Below are positions 51,738-60,632 of a stretch of 64,000 nt of DNA, piece after piece. The stretch lies in assembly GCF_902499115.1 (NCBI RefSeq), contig NZ_CABVPN010000020.1, positions 89,036 through 153,035 of the forward strand, in the 5' to 3' direction. Position numbers and translations under genes: made by a program. The notes below the pieces were generated by a model, which was not told the origin of the DNA, searched no databases, and was given only the letters and a program-made list of their open reading frames with translations. Every line of letters starts with the position of its first letter. The stretch's first letter is position 1. The stretch comes from Burkholderia diffusa. Its GTDB lineage: Bacteria; Pseudomonadota; Gammaproteobacteria; Burkholderiales; Burkholderiaceae.

Positions 51738-53144
51738 TCAGGCAGGCGACGTGCCGGCCGGCGCCTGCGTCGACGCGGCGGCGCCGGTCATCACGAGAAT
51801 GTCGAACGTCGTGCCTTCGCGTGCCTCGAAACGGCGCACGAGCTCGATCTGGTGCGCCGACATCACGCTGCCCTTCGTCATCAACAGCACCCCGCGATGC
51901 GTGCGCAGATCGTCCGCGAGCTGCATCCCCTCGCGCAGTTGTTCGGACCGGATCTCCGCGACGGACGCCGCGATGCGCAGGCTTGCCGGATCCCGCATCA
52001 GTTCGATGAAGCGCGCGACGAGCAGCGGATCGTAACGCACGCCGGCCTGAGAGTGCAGCACGTCGATCGCCTGCTCGACCGAATGCGGCGAACCGATCTC
52101 GCCGTTGCGTAACCCTTCGAAATCGCGCGCGATCGCGACGATCCGCGAGCCGAGCGGAATCGCGTCGCCCGCGAGCCCGTCCGGCGTGCCGCGTCCATTG
52201 AATCGCTCGTACTGGTGCAGCACGATCGACGCGACCTTGTGCAATTGCGCAACCGGCGTGAGCACCATCTGCGCACGCAGCGGGTGCTGCTGGAACAGGC
52301 TGTGTTCGTCCGTCGTCATCTTCACGAGCGGCTTGTGCAACAGCTCGTCGGGCAGCGACAGCTTGCCGATGCCGTGCAGCAGTCCCGCGAAATACACGTC
52401 CTGCGCGTGCAGGCTGCTCATCCCCGCCGACAGCGCGAGACGGCGCGCGATCTCGCCGACGCGCATCGCATGCCCGCTCGCCGACCCGCAGCGCATCTCG
52501 ATCATGCTCGCGCAGACCTGCACCATCGCGGTGAAGCTGCTTTTCAGGTCGTGCTGCGCCGCCTCTAGAAACATCACGGTTTGCCCGAGCTCCTCGGTGC
52601 GCGCGCGGACCTGTGTTTCGAGTTCCGTATTGAAGCGGCGCAGCGTTTCGTTCTGCGCTTCGGTCAGCGCGGCCAGCCGCGCGGCCTCGCCCCGAAGGCG
52701 CCGCTGTTCGAGCGCCTGCTCGATGGTCATCAGCAGGTCATGATCGTCCCACGGCTTGTTCAGGTAGCGATACACGCCGCCTTCGTTGACGGCCTCCACG
52801 ATCGACGCGATGTCGGAATAGCCGGTCAGCAGGATGCGCATCGTGTCCGGGTAAAGCGCGCGAGCGCGGGCGAGAAACGCCGCGCCGCTCAGGTTCGGCA
52901 TGCGCATGTCCGACACGATCAGGTCGACTTCGGTCGACGCCAGGATGTCGAGCGCGGCCTCGCCGCTTTCGGCGGTCAGGATGGTGTAGCGCGCGGGCCG
53001 CAACACGCGCTTGAGCGCGGACAGCACGCTCGGCTCGTCGTCGACCAGCAGGATCGACGGGGCGGCGGCCGGGGTGTCGGATGCGGCCTCGGCGATCGTT
53101 TCGGGTGGTGCATCATTCGTTCCGTTCATCGCGGATGTCGTCAT
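51738..53144 (-). CDS. Response regulator with a degenerate HD-GYP domain
   Basis: 468 residues. An unstructured 30-residue start is followed by a receiver (ILLVDDEPSVLSALKRVLRP, phospho-acceptor Asp79 in LIVSDMRMPN, TGYSD, YRYLNKPWDD), a coiled coil (residues 155-205) and an HD-GYP-like domain. Key residues differ: the HD pair is His257-Gly258 (LLHGIGKLSLPDELL) and GYP is GTP with Thr320 (FNGRGTPDGLAG). c-di-GMP phosphodiesterase activity is therefore doubtful. GAGGAC lies just before the start at 53144. Precedes the MHYT kinase. Confidence 0.87.
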   Translation of the reverse strand: MTTSAMNGTNDAPPETIAEAASDTPAAAPSILLVDDEPSVLSALKRVLRPARYTILTAESGEAALDILASTEVDLIVSDMRMPNLSGAAFLARARALYPDTMRILLTGYSDIASIVEAVNEGGVYRYLNKPWDDHDLLMTIEQALEQRRLRGEAARLAALTEAQNETLRRFNTELETQVRARTEELGQTVMFLEAAQHDLKSSFTAMVQVCASMIEMRCGSASGHAMRVGEIARRLALSAGMSSLHAQDVYFAGLLHGIGKLSLPDELLHKPLVKMTTDEHSLFQQHPLRAQMVLTPVAQLHKVASIVLHQYERFNGRGTPDGLAGDAIPLGSRIVAIARDFEGLRNGEIGSPHSVEQAIDVLHSQAGVRYDPLLVARFIELMRDPASLRIAASVAEIRSEQLREGMQLADDLRTHRGVLLMTKGSVMSAHQIELVRRFEAREGTTFDILVMTGAAASTQAPAGTSPA

Positions 53145-53373
53145 GGCTGTCCTCGGATTGTTTATCTTCACTACCTCTGTGACATCGGCTCGTGCCGCGT
53201 ATTCCACATTAGGGAAAACGCTGACGCGCATGAGCCGATCAGCGGCACCCATCGCACGGTAGGCCGCGCGCGAGCCGGCCATCCGGAACACGTGATGCGG
53301 ACTTCCGGTATCGTTGCGGGACGCGTCGATCATGGCGCGCCCTGTCGCATCATTCACCCCGTATGGAGCATTC

Positions 53374-53667
53374 ATGATTCTGGAAATGGCATCGCTCGAA
53401 ATCGATCCGTCGCTGGCCGAGCAATTCGAAGCGGCGGTTCGCCAGGCACTTCCGCTGTTCGCCCGCGCGCACGGCTGCGGCGGCGCCGAACTGCACCGCG
53501 TGATCGAGCGCAGCGGCGGCTACCTGCTCGTCGTCAAATGGGACACCGTCGACGATCACATGGTGCGTTTCCGGCAATCGGACGACTTCCAGGCGTGGCG
53601 TCAGCTGGCCGGGCCGTTCTTCAAGAGCCCGCCGCAAGTCGTGCATACGGAAGTCGCGGTGAAGTAG
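53374..53667 (+). CDS. Antibiotic-biosynthesis-monooxygenase (ABM) family protein
   Basis: 97-residue ferredoxin-like alpha/beta barrel: ILEMASLEIDPSLAEQFEAA, ALPLFARAHGCGGAELHRVI, YLLVVKWDTVDDHMVRFRQS and FQAWRQLAGPFFKSPPQVVH. The group includes YgiN-like quinol monooxygenases and haem-degrading proteins; its residues do not allow a choice. Divergent from the response regulator by about 230 bp and 111 bp before the next gene. Confidence 0.7.
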   Translation: MILEMASLEIDPSLAEQFEAAVRQALPLFARAHGCGGAELHRVIERSGGYLLVVKWDTVDDHMVRFRQSDDFQAWRQLAGPFFKSPPQVVHTEVAVK

Positions 53668-53778
53668 TCGAGACGAAGCAACCGCCGCAACGAGCCAACC
53701 GATCCGTCACGGATGATGCTGCCTCGGCGCGCTGACCGTTCGCCGTTCCCGCACATCCGATTCCTTACGAGCCCTTTC

Positions 53779-54513
53779 ATGACCGTCGACCCTTCCGTCC
53801 TCTCCGCATTCACCCCGACCGGCAAGCTGCGCGCGTCGATCAATCTCGGCAATCCGATCCTCGCGAACCGCGACCCAGCCACGGGCGAGCCGTTCGGCGT
53901 ATCGATCGACCTCGCGCGTGCGTTTGCCGAGCGGCTGTCGGCCGAGCTCGAACTCGTCGTGTTCGACGCTGCCGGCAAGTCGGTGCAGGCGCTGACCGAA
54001 GAGCGCGCCGATTTCGGCTTCTTCGCGGTCGATCCGCTGCGCGGCGAAACGGTCGCGTTCACCGCACCGTACGTGCTGATCGAAGGCTTCTATCTGGTGC
54101 GCGACGATTCGCCGATCCGCGGCAACGCGGACGTCGACCAGCCGCACAACCGCGTGGCCGTCGGCAAGGGCAGCGCGTACGACCTGTTCCTCACGCGCGA
54201 ACTGAAAGCCGCGCAGATCGTGCGCGCGCCGACATCGCAGGCCGTGGTGTCGACGTTCGTCGAGCAGCAGCTCGAAGTCGCGGCGGGCGTGAAGCAGCAG
54301 CTCGAGGCCGACGCGGCGAAGACGACGGGCCTGCGCCTGCTCGACGAGCGCTTCATGGTGATCCGCCAGGCGATGGGCGTGCCGAAGAGCCGCGGCGAAG
54401 CGGCCGCCGCGTTGCTCGGCACGTTCGTCGAGGAGATGAAGGCGTCGGGCTTCGTCGCGGATTCGCTGAGGCGGCATGGAATCGTCGGTGCGTCGGTCGC
54501 ACCGCGTGCCTGA
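53779..54513 (+). CDS. Family 3 solute-binding-protein fold without signal peptide
   Basis: 244 residues with the two-lobed type II binding-protein fold: GKLRASINLGNPILANRDPA, FGVSIDLARAFAERLSAELE, FDAAGKSVQALTEERADFGF, VDPLRGETVAFTAPYVLIEG and RVAVGKGSAYDLFLTRELKA. The start at 53779 reads MTVDPSVLSAFTPTG directly into the domain; the frame extends back to 53713 but that part is not a signal peptide either. Without export or a neighbouring permease it is unlikely to be part of an ABC importer; related cytosolic proteins exist in Burkholderia. Confidence 0.72.
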   Translation: MTVDPSVLSAFTPTGKLRASINLGNPILANRDPATGEPFGVSIDLARAFAERLSAELELVVFDAAGKSVQALTEERADFGFFAVDPLRGETVAFTAPYVLIEGFYLVRDDSPIRGNADVDQPHNRVAVGKGSAYDLFLTRELKAAQIVRAPTSQAVVSTFVEQQLEVAAGVKQQLEADAAKTTGLRLLDERFMVIRQAMGVPKSRGEAAAALLGTFVEEMKASGFVADSLRRHGIVGASVAPRA

Positions 54514-54574
54514 TCGACGCGCACGTGAAGTCATCCTGACGATGCCGGCGCGCCAGATCGGCGCTGCCAGTCAC

Positions 54575-54773
54575 CCCCAGCACCACCTCGTACTCGACAC
54601 GTCGCTCGCGGGGCTGAACGTCGTCATCGACGGGATCCGGTGCGTCGCACGCGACGATCTTTCCGTACGGTCCGTTCACGGCCGGCGACGGGAAGACCGT
54701 GATGCCCGGGCGGCACGAACTCGGTTATGCCGATGAAAAGATTCACACGTTGCACGCCACCGGTGCGGTCTGA
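54575..54773 (+). pseudogene. Fragment of a CaiB/BaiF (family III) CoA-transferase
   Basis: One frame reads HHLVLDTSLAGLNVV, resembling the ...DVSLLDTQVA... region of family III CoA-transferases. About 80 bp later another frame reads ATIFPYGPFTAGDGKTVM, matching the conserved PYGxFxxxDG core of the same family, and runs to a stop at 54771-54773. Right order, different frames and no remaining domain ends mean a broken relic. The following 110 bp (to 54887) also look like decayed coding sequence but were not identified. Confidence 0.45.
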
Positions 54774-54984
54774 CCGGGCCTTTCCGCGCTGAGCGAAGTG
54801 TTCGAGAAAAAGGGTTCCGTGCAGATTTCCGCTGATGTGCTGTTCGCCTCATTTGCCGCGCACTCGCACGATGACCGACTGCACTGAAGCGTGATCGCGT
54901 GTAACCACGTACGCGCGCACAGGTACCACGCTGCCGATGGTGACATAAAATAGAACGTACTCCAGACTGAAAAAGGGGGCCGAC

Positions 54985-55494
54985 ATGAGGCGCCTCTATT
55001 TCCTCGTACCCGACACGCGGATGGCCAAGGCGGTCGTGGATGACTTGCTCCGCGCGCGCATCATCTGGCGCCATATCCACGTCCTCGCCGATCACAGTGT
55101 CACGCTTGAAGAGTTACCCGAAGCGTCTTTGCTGCAGAGCAGCGATGTCGTGCATGCGCTCGAGCGTGGTGTCGCACTCGGCGGCGCGACGGGCGCGCTC
55201 ATCGGTCTCGTCGCGCTCGTATACCCCCCTGCAGAGCTCGTGATCGCGGGCGGCGCCGTCGTCGCATTGACGATGGTGGGAGCGGGCTTCGGCGCGTGGA
55301 CGGCCGGGATGATCGGCATCGCCGAGCCGAACGCGCGACTCGAGCGGTTTCGTGAAGCGATCAAGGAAGGCCAGATCCTGATCATGGCCGACGTGCCGGC
55401 ATTGCGAGAGCAGGAAATCGAGCAGATGATCGCCCGACATTTTCCGAATGCGGATCTGGAAGGCGGCGAACCCACGTCACCGGTTTTCCCCTGA
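54985..55494 (+). CDS. DUF1269-like small membrane protein
   Basis: 169 residues. A ferredoxin-like N-terminus (RRLYFLVPDTRMAKAVVDDL) is followed by two glycine-rich helices (GGATGALIGLVALVYPPAEL, VIAGGAVVALTMVGAGFGAW) and a second soluble segment (ARLERFREAIKEGQILIMAD). The form matches the DUF1269/YlxR-like membrane proteins found near stress and respiratory genes. AAAGGGGGC lies 7 bp before the start. Function unknown. It is followed 56 bp later by another membrane protein and then the cytochrome oxidase operon. Confidence 0.65.
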   Translation: MRRLYFLVPDTRMAKAVVDDLLRARIIWRHIHVLADHSVTLEELPEASLLQSSDVVHALERGVALGGATGALIGLVALVYPPAELVIAGGAVVALTMVGAGFGAWTAGMIGIAEPNARLERFREAIKEGQILIMADVPALREQEIEQMIARHFPNADLEGGEPTSPVFP

Positions 55495-55550
55495 CACCCG
55501 AAAACCGGCATGCCTGAGTGCTGAGGTTGATCCTTCAGCAAGGAGGTTCT

Positions 55551-56063
55551 ATGGAACTGCACATTCAATCACACCATTGGCAACGGCGCATGCCGGACTG
55601 GCTCGCCGCTGCCGTAGCCGGTCTTGCGGGTGGCGCCCTGGTGATCGTGCTCGAATTCTTCTGGTCGACCATGGTGCTCGATGAAAGCCCGTGGCAACCG
55701 ACCCACAAGATCGCGGCGATGGTGATGGGCCGCGGTGCGCTCGAACAGATGTCGGTGTTCAGCTTCAGCATCGTGGGAATGGCGCTGCTGCTGCACTATG
55801 TGCTCGGCGCCATCATGGGGATGATCCTCGCCGCGATCATGGCCCCGTTCCGCTTCGATTCGAGCGTCGGCATGGAGGCCGTCATCGGCCTGGCTTTCGG
55901 GATCGTCGCGTACGTATGGAACTTCTACGTGATGACCGCCGTGTTCCCGTGGTTCATCTCGGAGCGGGGATCCGGACCCTTGTTGGCCAACCTGCTGTTC
56001 GGTGTGGTGACCGCCGTTGTCTACGGCATGCTCGAACGGCGCAAGCAGAACGCGATGCACTGA
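55551..56063 (+). CDS. Four-helix membrane protein upstream of the oxidase operon
   Basis: 170 residues with an AAGGAGG ribosome site 7 bp before ATG. Helices are near LAAAVAGLAGGALVIVLEFF, SFSIVGMALLLHYVLGAIMG, MEAVIGLAFGIVAYVWNFYV and LLANLLFGVVTAVVYGMLER. Similar proteins occur beside alternative terminal oxidases in beta-proteobacteria; the family name is not recognised. Could assist oxidase assembly, or simply share the locus. Confidence 0.6.
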   Translation: MELHIQSHHWQRRMPDWLAAAVAGLAGGALVIVLEFFWSTMVLDESPWQPTHKIAAMVMGRGALEQMSVFSFSIVGMALLLHYVLGAIMGMILAAIMAPFRFDSSVGMEAVIGLAFGIVAYVWNFYVMTAVFPWFISERGSGPLLANLLFGVVTAVVYGMLERRKQNAMH

Positions 56064-56380
56064 CACGCCGGTTCGTCGCGCCGCGCGAGACGCCCGCCTC
56101 GACAATCCATGCAGAAGGCGGCCGTTTTGCTCGTCGTCGCGGCGGGTGGCATCGTCTGTCGTGCGATGCATGCGGGTATGGGAGCGTGCCTCCCCCCCTT
56201 GCGCTGCCTTGCACGATGCAAAGGCGCGGACTACCTTTTCTTTAGAGCCGCCGACGACGCTTGGCGAATCGGTCTGGGTGGACTGCCGGCAAAATGTAAT
56301 ACGAAATCCGGCAAGGCGGCACGACGATGCCAGGAGCGCGGGTTGGCGGCTCCGGCGAGTGAGGCGCGGCGAGGCGGCCC
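56064..56380. promoter_or_regulatory. Leader region of the cytochrome oxidase operon
   Basis: 317 bp without a supported gene. It presumably contains the oxidase promoter. A rightward frame from 56109 starts MQKAAVLLVVAAGG but then turns into a Cys/Arg-rich mix with no domain and overlaps ctaC, so it was not called. No FNR/ANR-type TTGAT-N4-ATCAA box was seen. Confidence 0.4.
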
Positions 56381-57535
56381 ATGGCGCTTGCGATTGCCCT
56401 GATCGTGATCATCGCATTGGCGGTGGGGTTTCACTTTGCCAGTCCCTGGTGGATCACGCCGATCGCGTCGAACTGGGTGCGCATGGACGACATGCTGACG
56501 ATCACGCTCGTCATCACCGGCGCATTCTTCATCGCGATCAACCTGTTCATCGCGATCGCACTGATCCGCTACCGCCACCGCGGCGGGCATCGCGCGGCCT
56601 ACGAGCCGCACAACCGGCGGCTGGAATGGTGGCTGATCGGCCTGACCGCCGTCGGCGTGGCGGCGTTGCTGGCACCCGGTCTCTTCGTCTACGCGGACTA
56701 CATCCGGCCGCCACGCAACGTGCTGCAGATGGAAGTGCTCGGCCGGCAATGGCAATGGCGCTTCCGCTTCGCCGGCACCGGCGGCAAGCTGGGCACGACG
56801 GACGCGCGCTACGTCAGCAACGACAACCCGTTCGGCCTGAACCCCGCCGACCCCAACGGCCGCGACAACTACCTGATCGAGACGCCCGAGGTCCACCTCC
56901 CGTTGAACCGGCCGATCCAGGTTCTGACACGGTCGCTCGACGTACTGCACGACTTCTATGTGCCGCCGTTCCGTGCGCGCATGAACATGGTGCCCGGCAT
57001 GGTGACGACCTTCTGGTTCACACCGACCAAGGCGGGACGTTACGACATCCTGTGCGCGCAGCTGTGCGGCATCGGGCACTCGAACATGCGCGGCGTGGTG
57101 GTGGTGGAAGACGAAGCATCGTTCTCGCGATGGCTGGCGCAGCAGACCACCTTCGCGCAGCGGCAGCAGGCCGGCGTGCAGGCCGCTGCCGCCACGGCAG
57201 GCGGCAGCGCCCAGGCGCTCGCCGACCAGGGCAAGGCGCTCGCGGCAGCCAAGGGCTGTTTCGCGTGCCATACCGTGGACGGCAGTCCGCGCGTGGGCCC
57301 GACCTGGAAGGGCCTGTACGGCAAGACCGAAACGATGGCCGACGGCAGCACCGCGAAGGTGGACGAAGCCTATCTGCGCGCGTTCATCCGCAACCCGACG
57401 GCCCGCGTCGTGAAGGGGTACGCACCGATCATGCCGCATTTCGACCTGAGCGAGCAGGAGCTGACCGCGCTCGTGACCTACATCGAATCGCTAGGCGGCC
57501 CGGCCGCCAGCACCGCGGCCAACCGCCAGCCCTAG
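56381..57535 (+). CDS. ctaC: Cytochrome oxidase subunit II with fused cytochrome c (caa3 type)
   Basis: 384 residues. Two N-terminal helices (ALAIALIVIIALAVGFHFAS and ITLVITGAFFIAINLFIAIA) anchor the subunit. The cupredoxin domain has the CuA ligands in CAQLCGIGHSNMRG and an upstream His in LDVLHDFYVPPFRARM. From residue about 280 a cytochrome c domain is fused with haem site CFACH (Cys293-His297) and axial Met in IMPHF. This fusion defines caa3 oxidases, which accept electrons directly from soluble or bound cytochrome. The first residues lack a lipoprotein signal. GAGG precedes the start. Confidence 0.94.
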   Translation: MALAIALIVIIALAVGFHFASPWWITPIASNWVRMDDMLTITLVITGAFFIAINLFIAIALIRYRHRGGHRAAYEPHNRRLEWWLIGLTAVGVAALLAPGLFVYADYIRPPRNVLQMEVLGRQWQWRFRFAGTGGKLGTTDARYVSNDNPFGLNPADPNGRDNYLIETPEVHLPLNRPIQVLTRSLDVLHDFYVPPFRARMNMVPGMVTTFWFTPTKAGRYDILCAQLCGIGHSNMRGVVVVEDEASFSRWLAQQTTFAQRQQAGVQAAAATAGGSAQALADQGKALAAAKGCFACHTVDGSPRVGPTWKGLYGKTETMADGSTAKVDEAYLRAFIRNPTARVVKGYAPIMPHFDLSEQELTALVTYIESLGGPAASTAANRQP

Positions 57536-57548
57536 CGGAGCAGACGCA

Positions 57549-59309
57549 ATGCCCTACGCGCACATGGATCACGTCCCGAAAAGCTTCTGGACCCGCTATG
57601 TCTGGAGCCAGGACCACAAGGTCATCGCCGTGCAGTATTCGCTGACGGCCATCGCCATCGGTCTGGTCGGCCTCGTCCTGTCGGACCTGATGCGGTTGCA
57701 GCTCGGCTTTCCCGGCAAGTTCAGCTTCATCGACGCCAACCACTACTACCAGTTCGTCACCATGCACGGGATGATCATGGTGATCTACCTGCTGACCGCG
57801 CTGTTCCTGGGCGGCTTCGGCAACTACCTGATCCCGCTGATGCTGGGCGCGCGCGACATGGTGTTCCCGTTTCTCAACATGCTGAGCTACTGGGTCTACC
57901 TGCTGGCCGTGCTGGTGCTGGTGGCGAGCTTCTTCGTGCCGGGCGGGCCGACCGGCGCGGGCTGGACGCTCTATCCGCCCCAGGCCATCCTGCCCGGCAC
58001 GCCGGGCGTCGAATGGGGCATCGAGCTGATGCTCGTATCGCTCGCGATCTTCATCGTCGCGGCAACCATGGGCGGCCTGAATTACGTGACCACCACGCTG
58101 CAGGCCCGCACCCGCGGCATGACGCTCATGCGCATGCCGCTCACGGTGTGGGGCATCTTCATCGCAACCATCATGGCGCTGCTCGCGTTTCCGGCGCTGT
58201 TCGTGTCGGCGGTGATGATGCTGCTCGATCGAACGCTCGGCACCAGTTTCTTCATACCGGCCGTGGTGTCGATGGGGCAATCGCTCAAGCATGCCGGCGG
58301 CAGCCCGCTGCTGTTCCAGCACCTGTTCTGGTTCTTCGGGCATCCGGAGGTCTACATCGTCGCGCTGCCGGCCTTCGGCATCGCGTCGGACCTCATCAGC
58401 ACCCATGCGCGCAAGAGCATCTTCGGCTACCGGATGATGGTGTGGGCCATCGTCATCATCGGCGCACTGAGCTTCGTGGTCTGGGCCCACCACATGTTCA
58501 TCGCCGGCATGGATCCGTACTTCGGCTTCTTCTTCGCCACCACCACGCTCATCATCGCCATCCCGACCGCCCTCAAGGTCTACAACTGGGTGCTGACGCT
58601 GTGGCGTGGCGATATCCACCTGACCGTGCCGATGCTGTTTGCCATCGGCTTCATCAGCACCTTCGTGCTGGGCGGGCTGACCGGGCTCTATCTCGGCAAC
58701 GTGAGCGTGGACATTCCGCTGTCGAACACGTACTTCGTGGTGGCGCACTTCCATATGGTGATGGCCGTGTCGCCGATCCTGGTGGTGTTCGGCGGCATCT
58801 ACCACTGGTATCCGAAGGTGACGGGCCGCATGCTCGACGACACGCTCGGGCGCGCGCACTTCTGGGCCACCTTCGTCGGCACCTACGCGATCTACTTCCC
58901 GATGCACTATCTCGGCATCCTCGGCATGCCTCGGCGGTATTACTCGTACGAGGGTTACAGCTTCATTCCGCACTCGGCTCAGACGCTCAACACCTTCATC
59001 ACCGTCGTCGCGCTGATCGTGGCGGTGGCGCAGTTGCTGTTCCTGTACAACCTGGCGTGGAGCCTCGTGCGCGGCAAGCGTGCCGACGGCAACCCCTGGC
59101 GGGCCACCACGCTGGAATGGCAAACGCCGCAAACGCCGCCGACGCACGGCAACTGGGGCGCCGCGCAACCCGTCGTCTACCGTTGGGCGTACGAATACAG
59201 CCCGCCGGGACAAACGGAAGACTTCGTCCCGCAAAACCAGCCGCCCGCGACGGCACCGGAACCGGAACCGCCCCCCCCGACGCTTCAACCCGGCGAGGCA
59301 CGCAAATGA
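57549..59309 (+). CDS. ctaD: Cytochrome oxidase subunit I
   Basis: 586-residue haem-copper oxidase subunit with 12 helices, housing haem a and the haem a3-CuB centre. Seen are HGMIMVIYLLTALFLGGFGN (low-spin haem His), HLFWFFGHPEVYIVALPAFG (CuB His with crosslinked Tyr), WAHHMFIAGMD (CuB His pair), TIA-like TTTLIIAIPTALKVYNWVLT and VVAHFHMVMAVSPILVVFGG (haem ligands), so all metal ligands are present. The GHPEVY motif places it in the A family. The C-terminus is Pro-rich. Overlaps the next gene by 4 bp. Confidence 0.96.
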   Translation: MPYAHMDHVPKSFWTRYVWSQDHKVIAVQYSLTAIAIGLVGLVLSDLMRLQLGFPGKFSFIDANHYYQFVTMHGMIMVIYLLTALFLGGFGNYLIPLMLGARDMVFPFLNMLSYWVYLLAVLVLVASFFVPGGPTGAGWTLYPPQAILPGTPGVEWGIELMLVSLAIFIVAATMGGLNYVTTTLQARTRGMTLMRMPLTVWGIFIATIMALLAFPALFVSAVMMLLDRTLGTSFFIPAVVSMGQSLKHAGGSPLLFQHLFWFFGHPEVYIVALPAFGIASDLISTHARKSIFGYRMMVWAIVIIGALSFVVWAHHMFIAGMDPYFGFFFATTTLIIAIPTALKVYNWVLTLWRGDIHLTVPMLFAIGFISTFVLGGLTGLYLGNVSVDIPLSNTYFVVAHFHMVMAVSPILVVFGGIYHWYPKVTGRMLDDTLGRAHFWATFVGTYAIYFPMHYLGILGMPRRYYSYEGYSFIPHSAQTLNTFITVVALIVAVAQLLFLYNLAWSLVRGKRADGNPWRATTLEWQTPQTPPTHGNWGAAQPVVYRWAYEYSPPGQTEDFVPQNQPPATAPEPEPPPPTLQPGEARK

Positions 59310-59920
59310 CCACGCTGCCGCGCACCTTCGTTCCCGACACGTCGCCGCCCGTCGTGCCGAATGCGAGCCGCATCGGCCTGATCGTGTTCATGGCCGTGGC
59401 AACGGCATTGTTTTCACTGCTGCTGCTCGCTTACGGCATGCGCATGCGCGAGCCCGACTGGCAGCCGATCCCGCATCCCGCGCTGCTGTGGTGGAACACC
59501 GGCGCGCTCGCGCTGGCAAGCGTGGCCATGCAGCGTGCCAGGCAGTTGACCGTGCACCGCACGGCGTGGCTGGTATGCGGCGGCGTGCTGGCCGCCGTGT
59601 TCGTGATCGGGCAACTGACCGCGTGGCGCATGATGTCGGCGGCCGGGCAGACCCTCATCGCCAATCCTTCCAACAGCTTCCTCTACCTGCTTACCGGCCT
59701 GCACGGATTGCACGTGCTCGGCGGGCTGGCGGCCTGGGCCGTGACGATCGCGCAACGCCGGCATATGGACCCGTTCCGGGCTCAACGCGCCATTTCCCTG
59801 TGCGCCCTCTACTGGCATTTCCTGCTGGCGGTCTGGCTCGTGCTGCTGGCGGCGATGTGGTGGCTCACCCCCGCGATTGTTGCCACCATCTGCGGGCCGC
59901 TATATGGAGCCGCGCCATGA
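59306..59920 (+). CDS. Cytochrome oxidase subunit III-like protein, first copy
   Basis: 204-residue membrane protein of the oxidase subunit III family, five helices. Family marks include the helix pair around FLYLLTGLHGLHVLGGLAAW and CALYWHFLLAVWLVLLAAMW. Shorter than the second copy next to it and poor in conserved residues of the proton-path region. Coupled to ctaD and to the next gene by 4-bp overlaps. Two subunit-III-like proteins side by side also occur in other caa3-type and nitric oxide reductase-like loci. Confidence 0.8.
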   Translation: MTTLPRTFVPDTSPPVVPNASRIGLIVFMAVATALFSLLLLAYGMRMREPDWQPIPHPALLWWNTGALALASVAMQRARQLTVHRTAWLVCGGVLAAVFVIGQLTAWRMMSAAGQTLIANPSNSFLYLLTGLHGLHVLGGLAAWAVTIAQRRHMDPFRAQRAISLCALYWHFLLAVWLVLLAAMWWLTPAIVATICGPLYGAAP

Positions 59921-60624
59921 CTTCGCCTACGCTCCCGCCCGAATCCGCTGCCCCTCCGCCCGCCGACGCCGGTCCTGACGGCTGGCGCGGCATCGTCACG
60001 GATTGGTCGGCCGACCGCGAAGCCTTCAAGGTGCCGTGGGGCAAGGCGATGATGTGGATCTTCCTGCTCTCGGACACCTTCGTCTTCAGCAGCTTCCTGA
60101 TCGGCTACATGACGGTGCGCATGTCGACCACGGCGCCGTGGCCCGACACGTCCAAGGTGTTCGGGCTCACCGTGGCGGGCGTCGACGTGCCGTTGCTGCT
60201 GATCGCCATCATGACGTTCACGCTGATCACCAGCAGCGGCACCATGGCGATGGCAGTCAATTTCGGCTACCGGCGCAATGCGAGGCGCGCCGCCGCACTG
60301 TTGCTCGCGACCGCGCTGCTCGGCGTGACCTTCGTGTCGATGCAGGCCTTCGAATGGACCAAGCTGATCGTCCATGAAGGTATTCGCCCGTGGGGCAACC
60401 CGCTGGGCGCCACGCAGTTCGGCGCCTGCTTCTTCATGATCACCGGATTCCACGGCTTTCACGTGACCTGCGGGGTGGTCTACCTGCTGCTGATCGCGCG
60501 CAAGATCCTGCAGCCGGGGTTCACCGAGCACGGCAACTTCCAGATCGTCGAGATCGCCGGCCTGTACTGGCACTTCGTCGACCTGGTGTGGGTGTTCATC
60601 TTCGCGCTGTTCTATTTGTGGTGA
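59917..60624 (+). CDS. ctaE: Cytochrome oxidase subunit III, second copy
   Basis: 235 residues with the subunit III core: WGKAMMWIFLLSDTFVFSSF, AFEWTKLIVHEGI, FGACFFMITGFHGFHVTCGV and EIAGLYWHFVDLVWVFIFAL. The WHFVDxVWxFxF end is diagnostic. A Pro-rich hydrophilic N-terminus of about 35 residues precedes the first helix. Fourth gene of the operon. Better conserved than the first subunit-III-like protein, hence the symbol. Confidence 0.9.
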   Translation: MTSPTLPPESAAPPPADAGPDGWRGIVTDWSADREAFKVPWGKAMMWIFLLSDTFVFSSFLIGYMTVRMSTTAPWPDTSKVFGLTVAGVDVPLLLIAIMTFTLITSSGTMAMAVNFGYRRNARRAAALLLATALLGVTFVSMQAFEWTKLIVHEGIRPWGNPLGATQFGACFFMITGFHGFHVTCGVVYLLLIARKILQPGFTEHGNFQIVEIAGLYWHFVDLVWVFIFALFYLW

Positions 60625-60632
60625 GGCAGATC

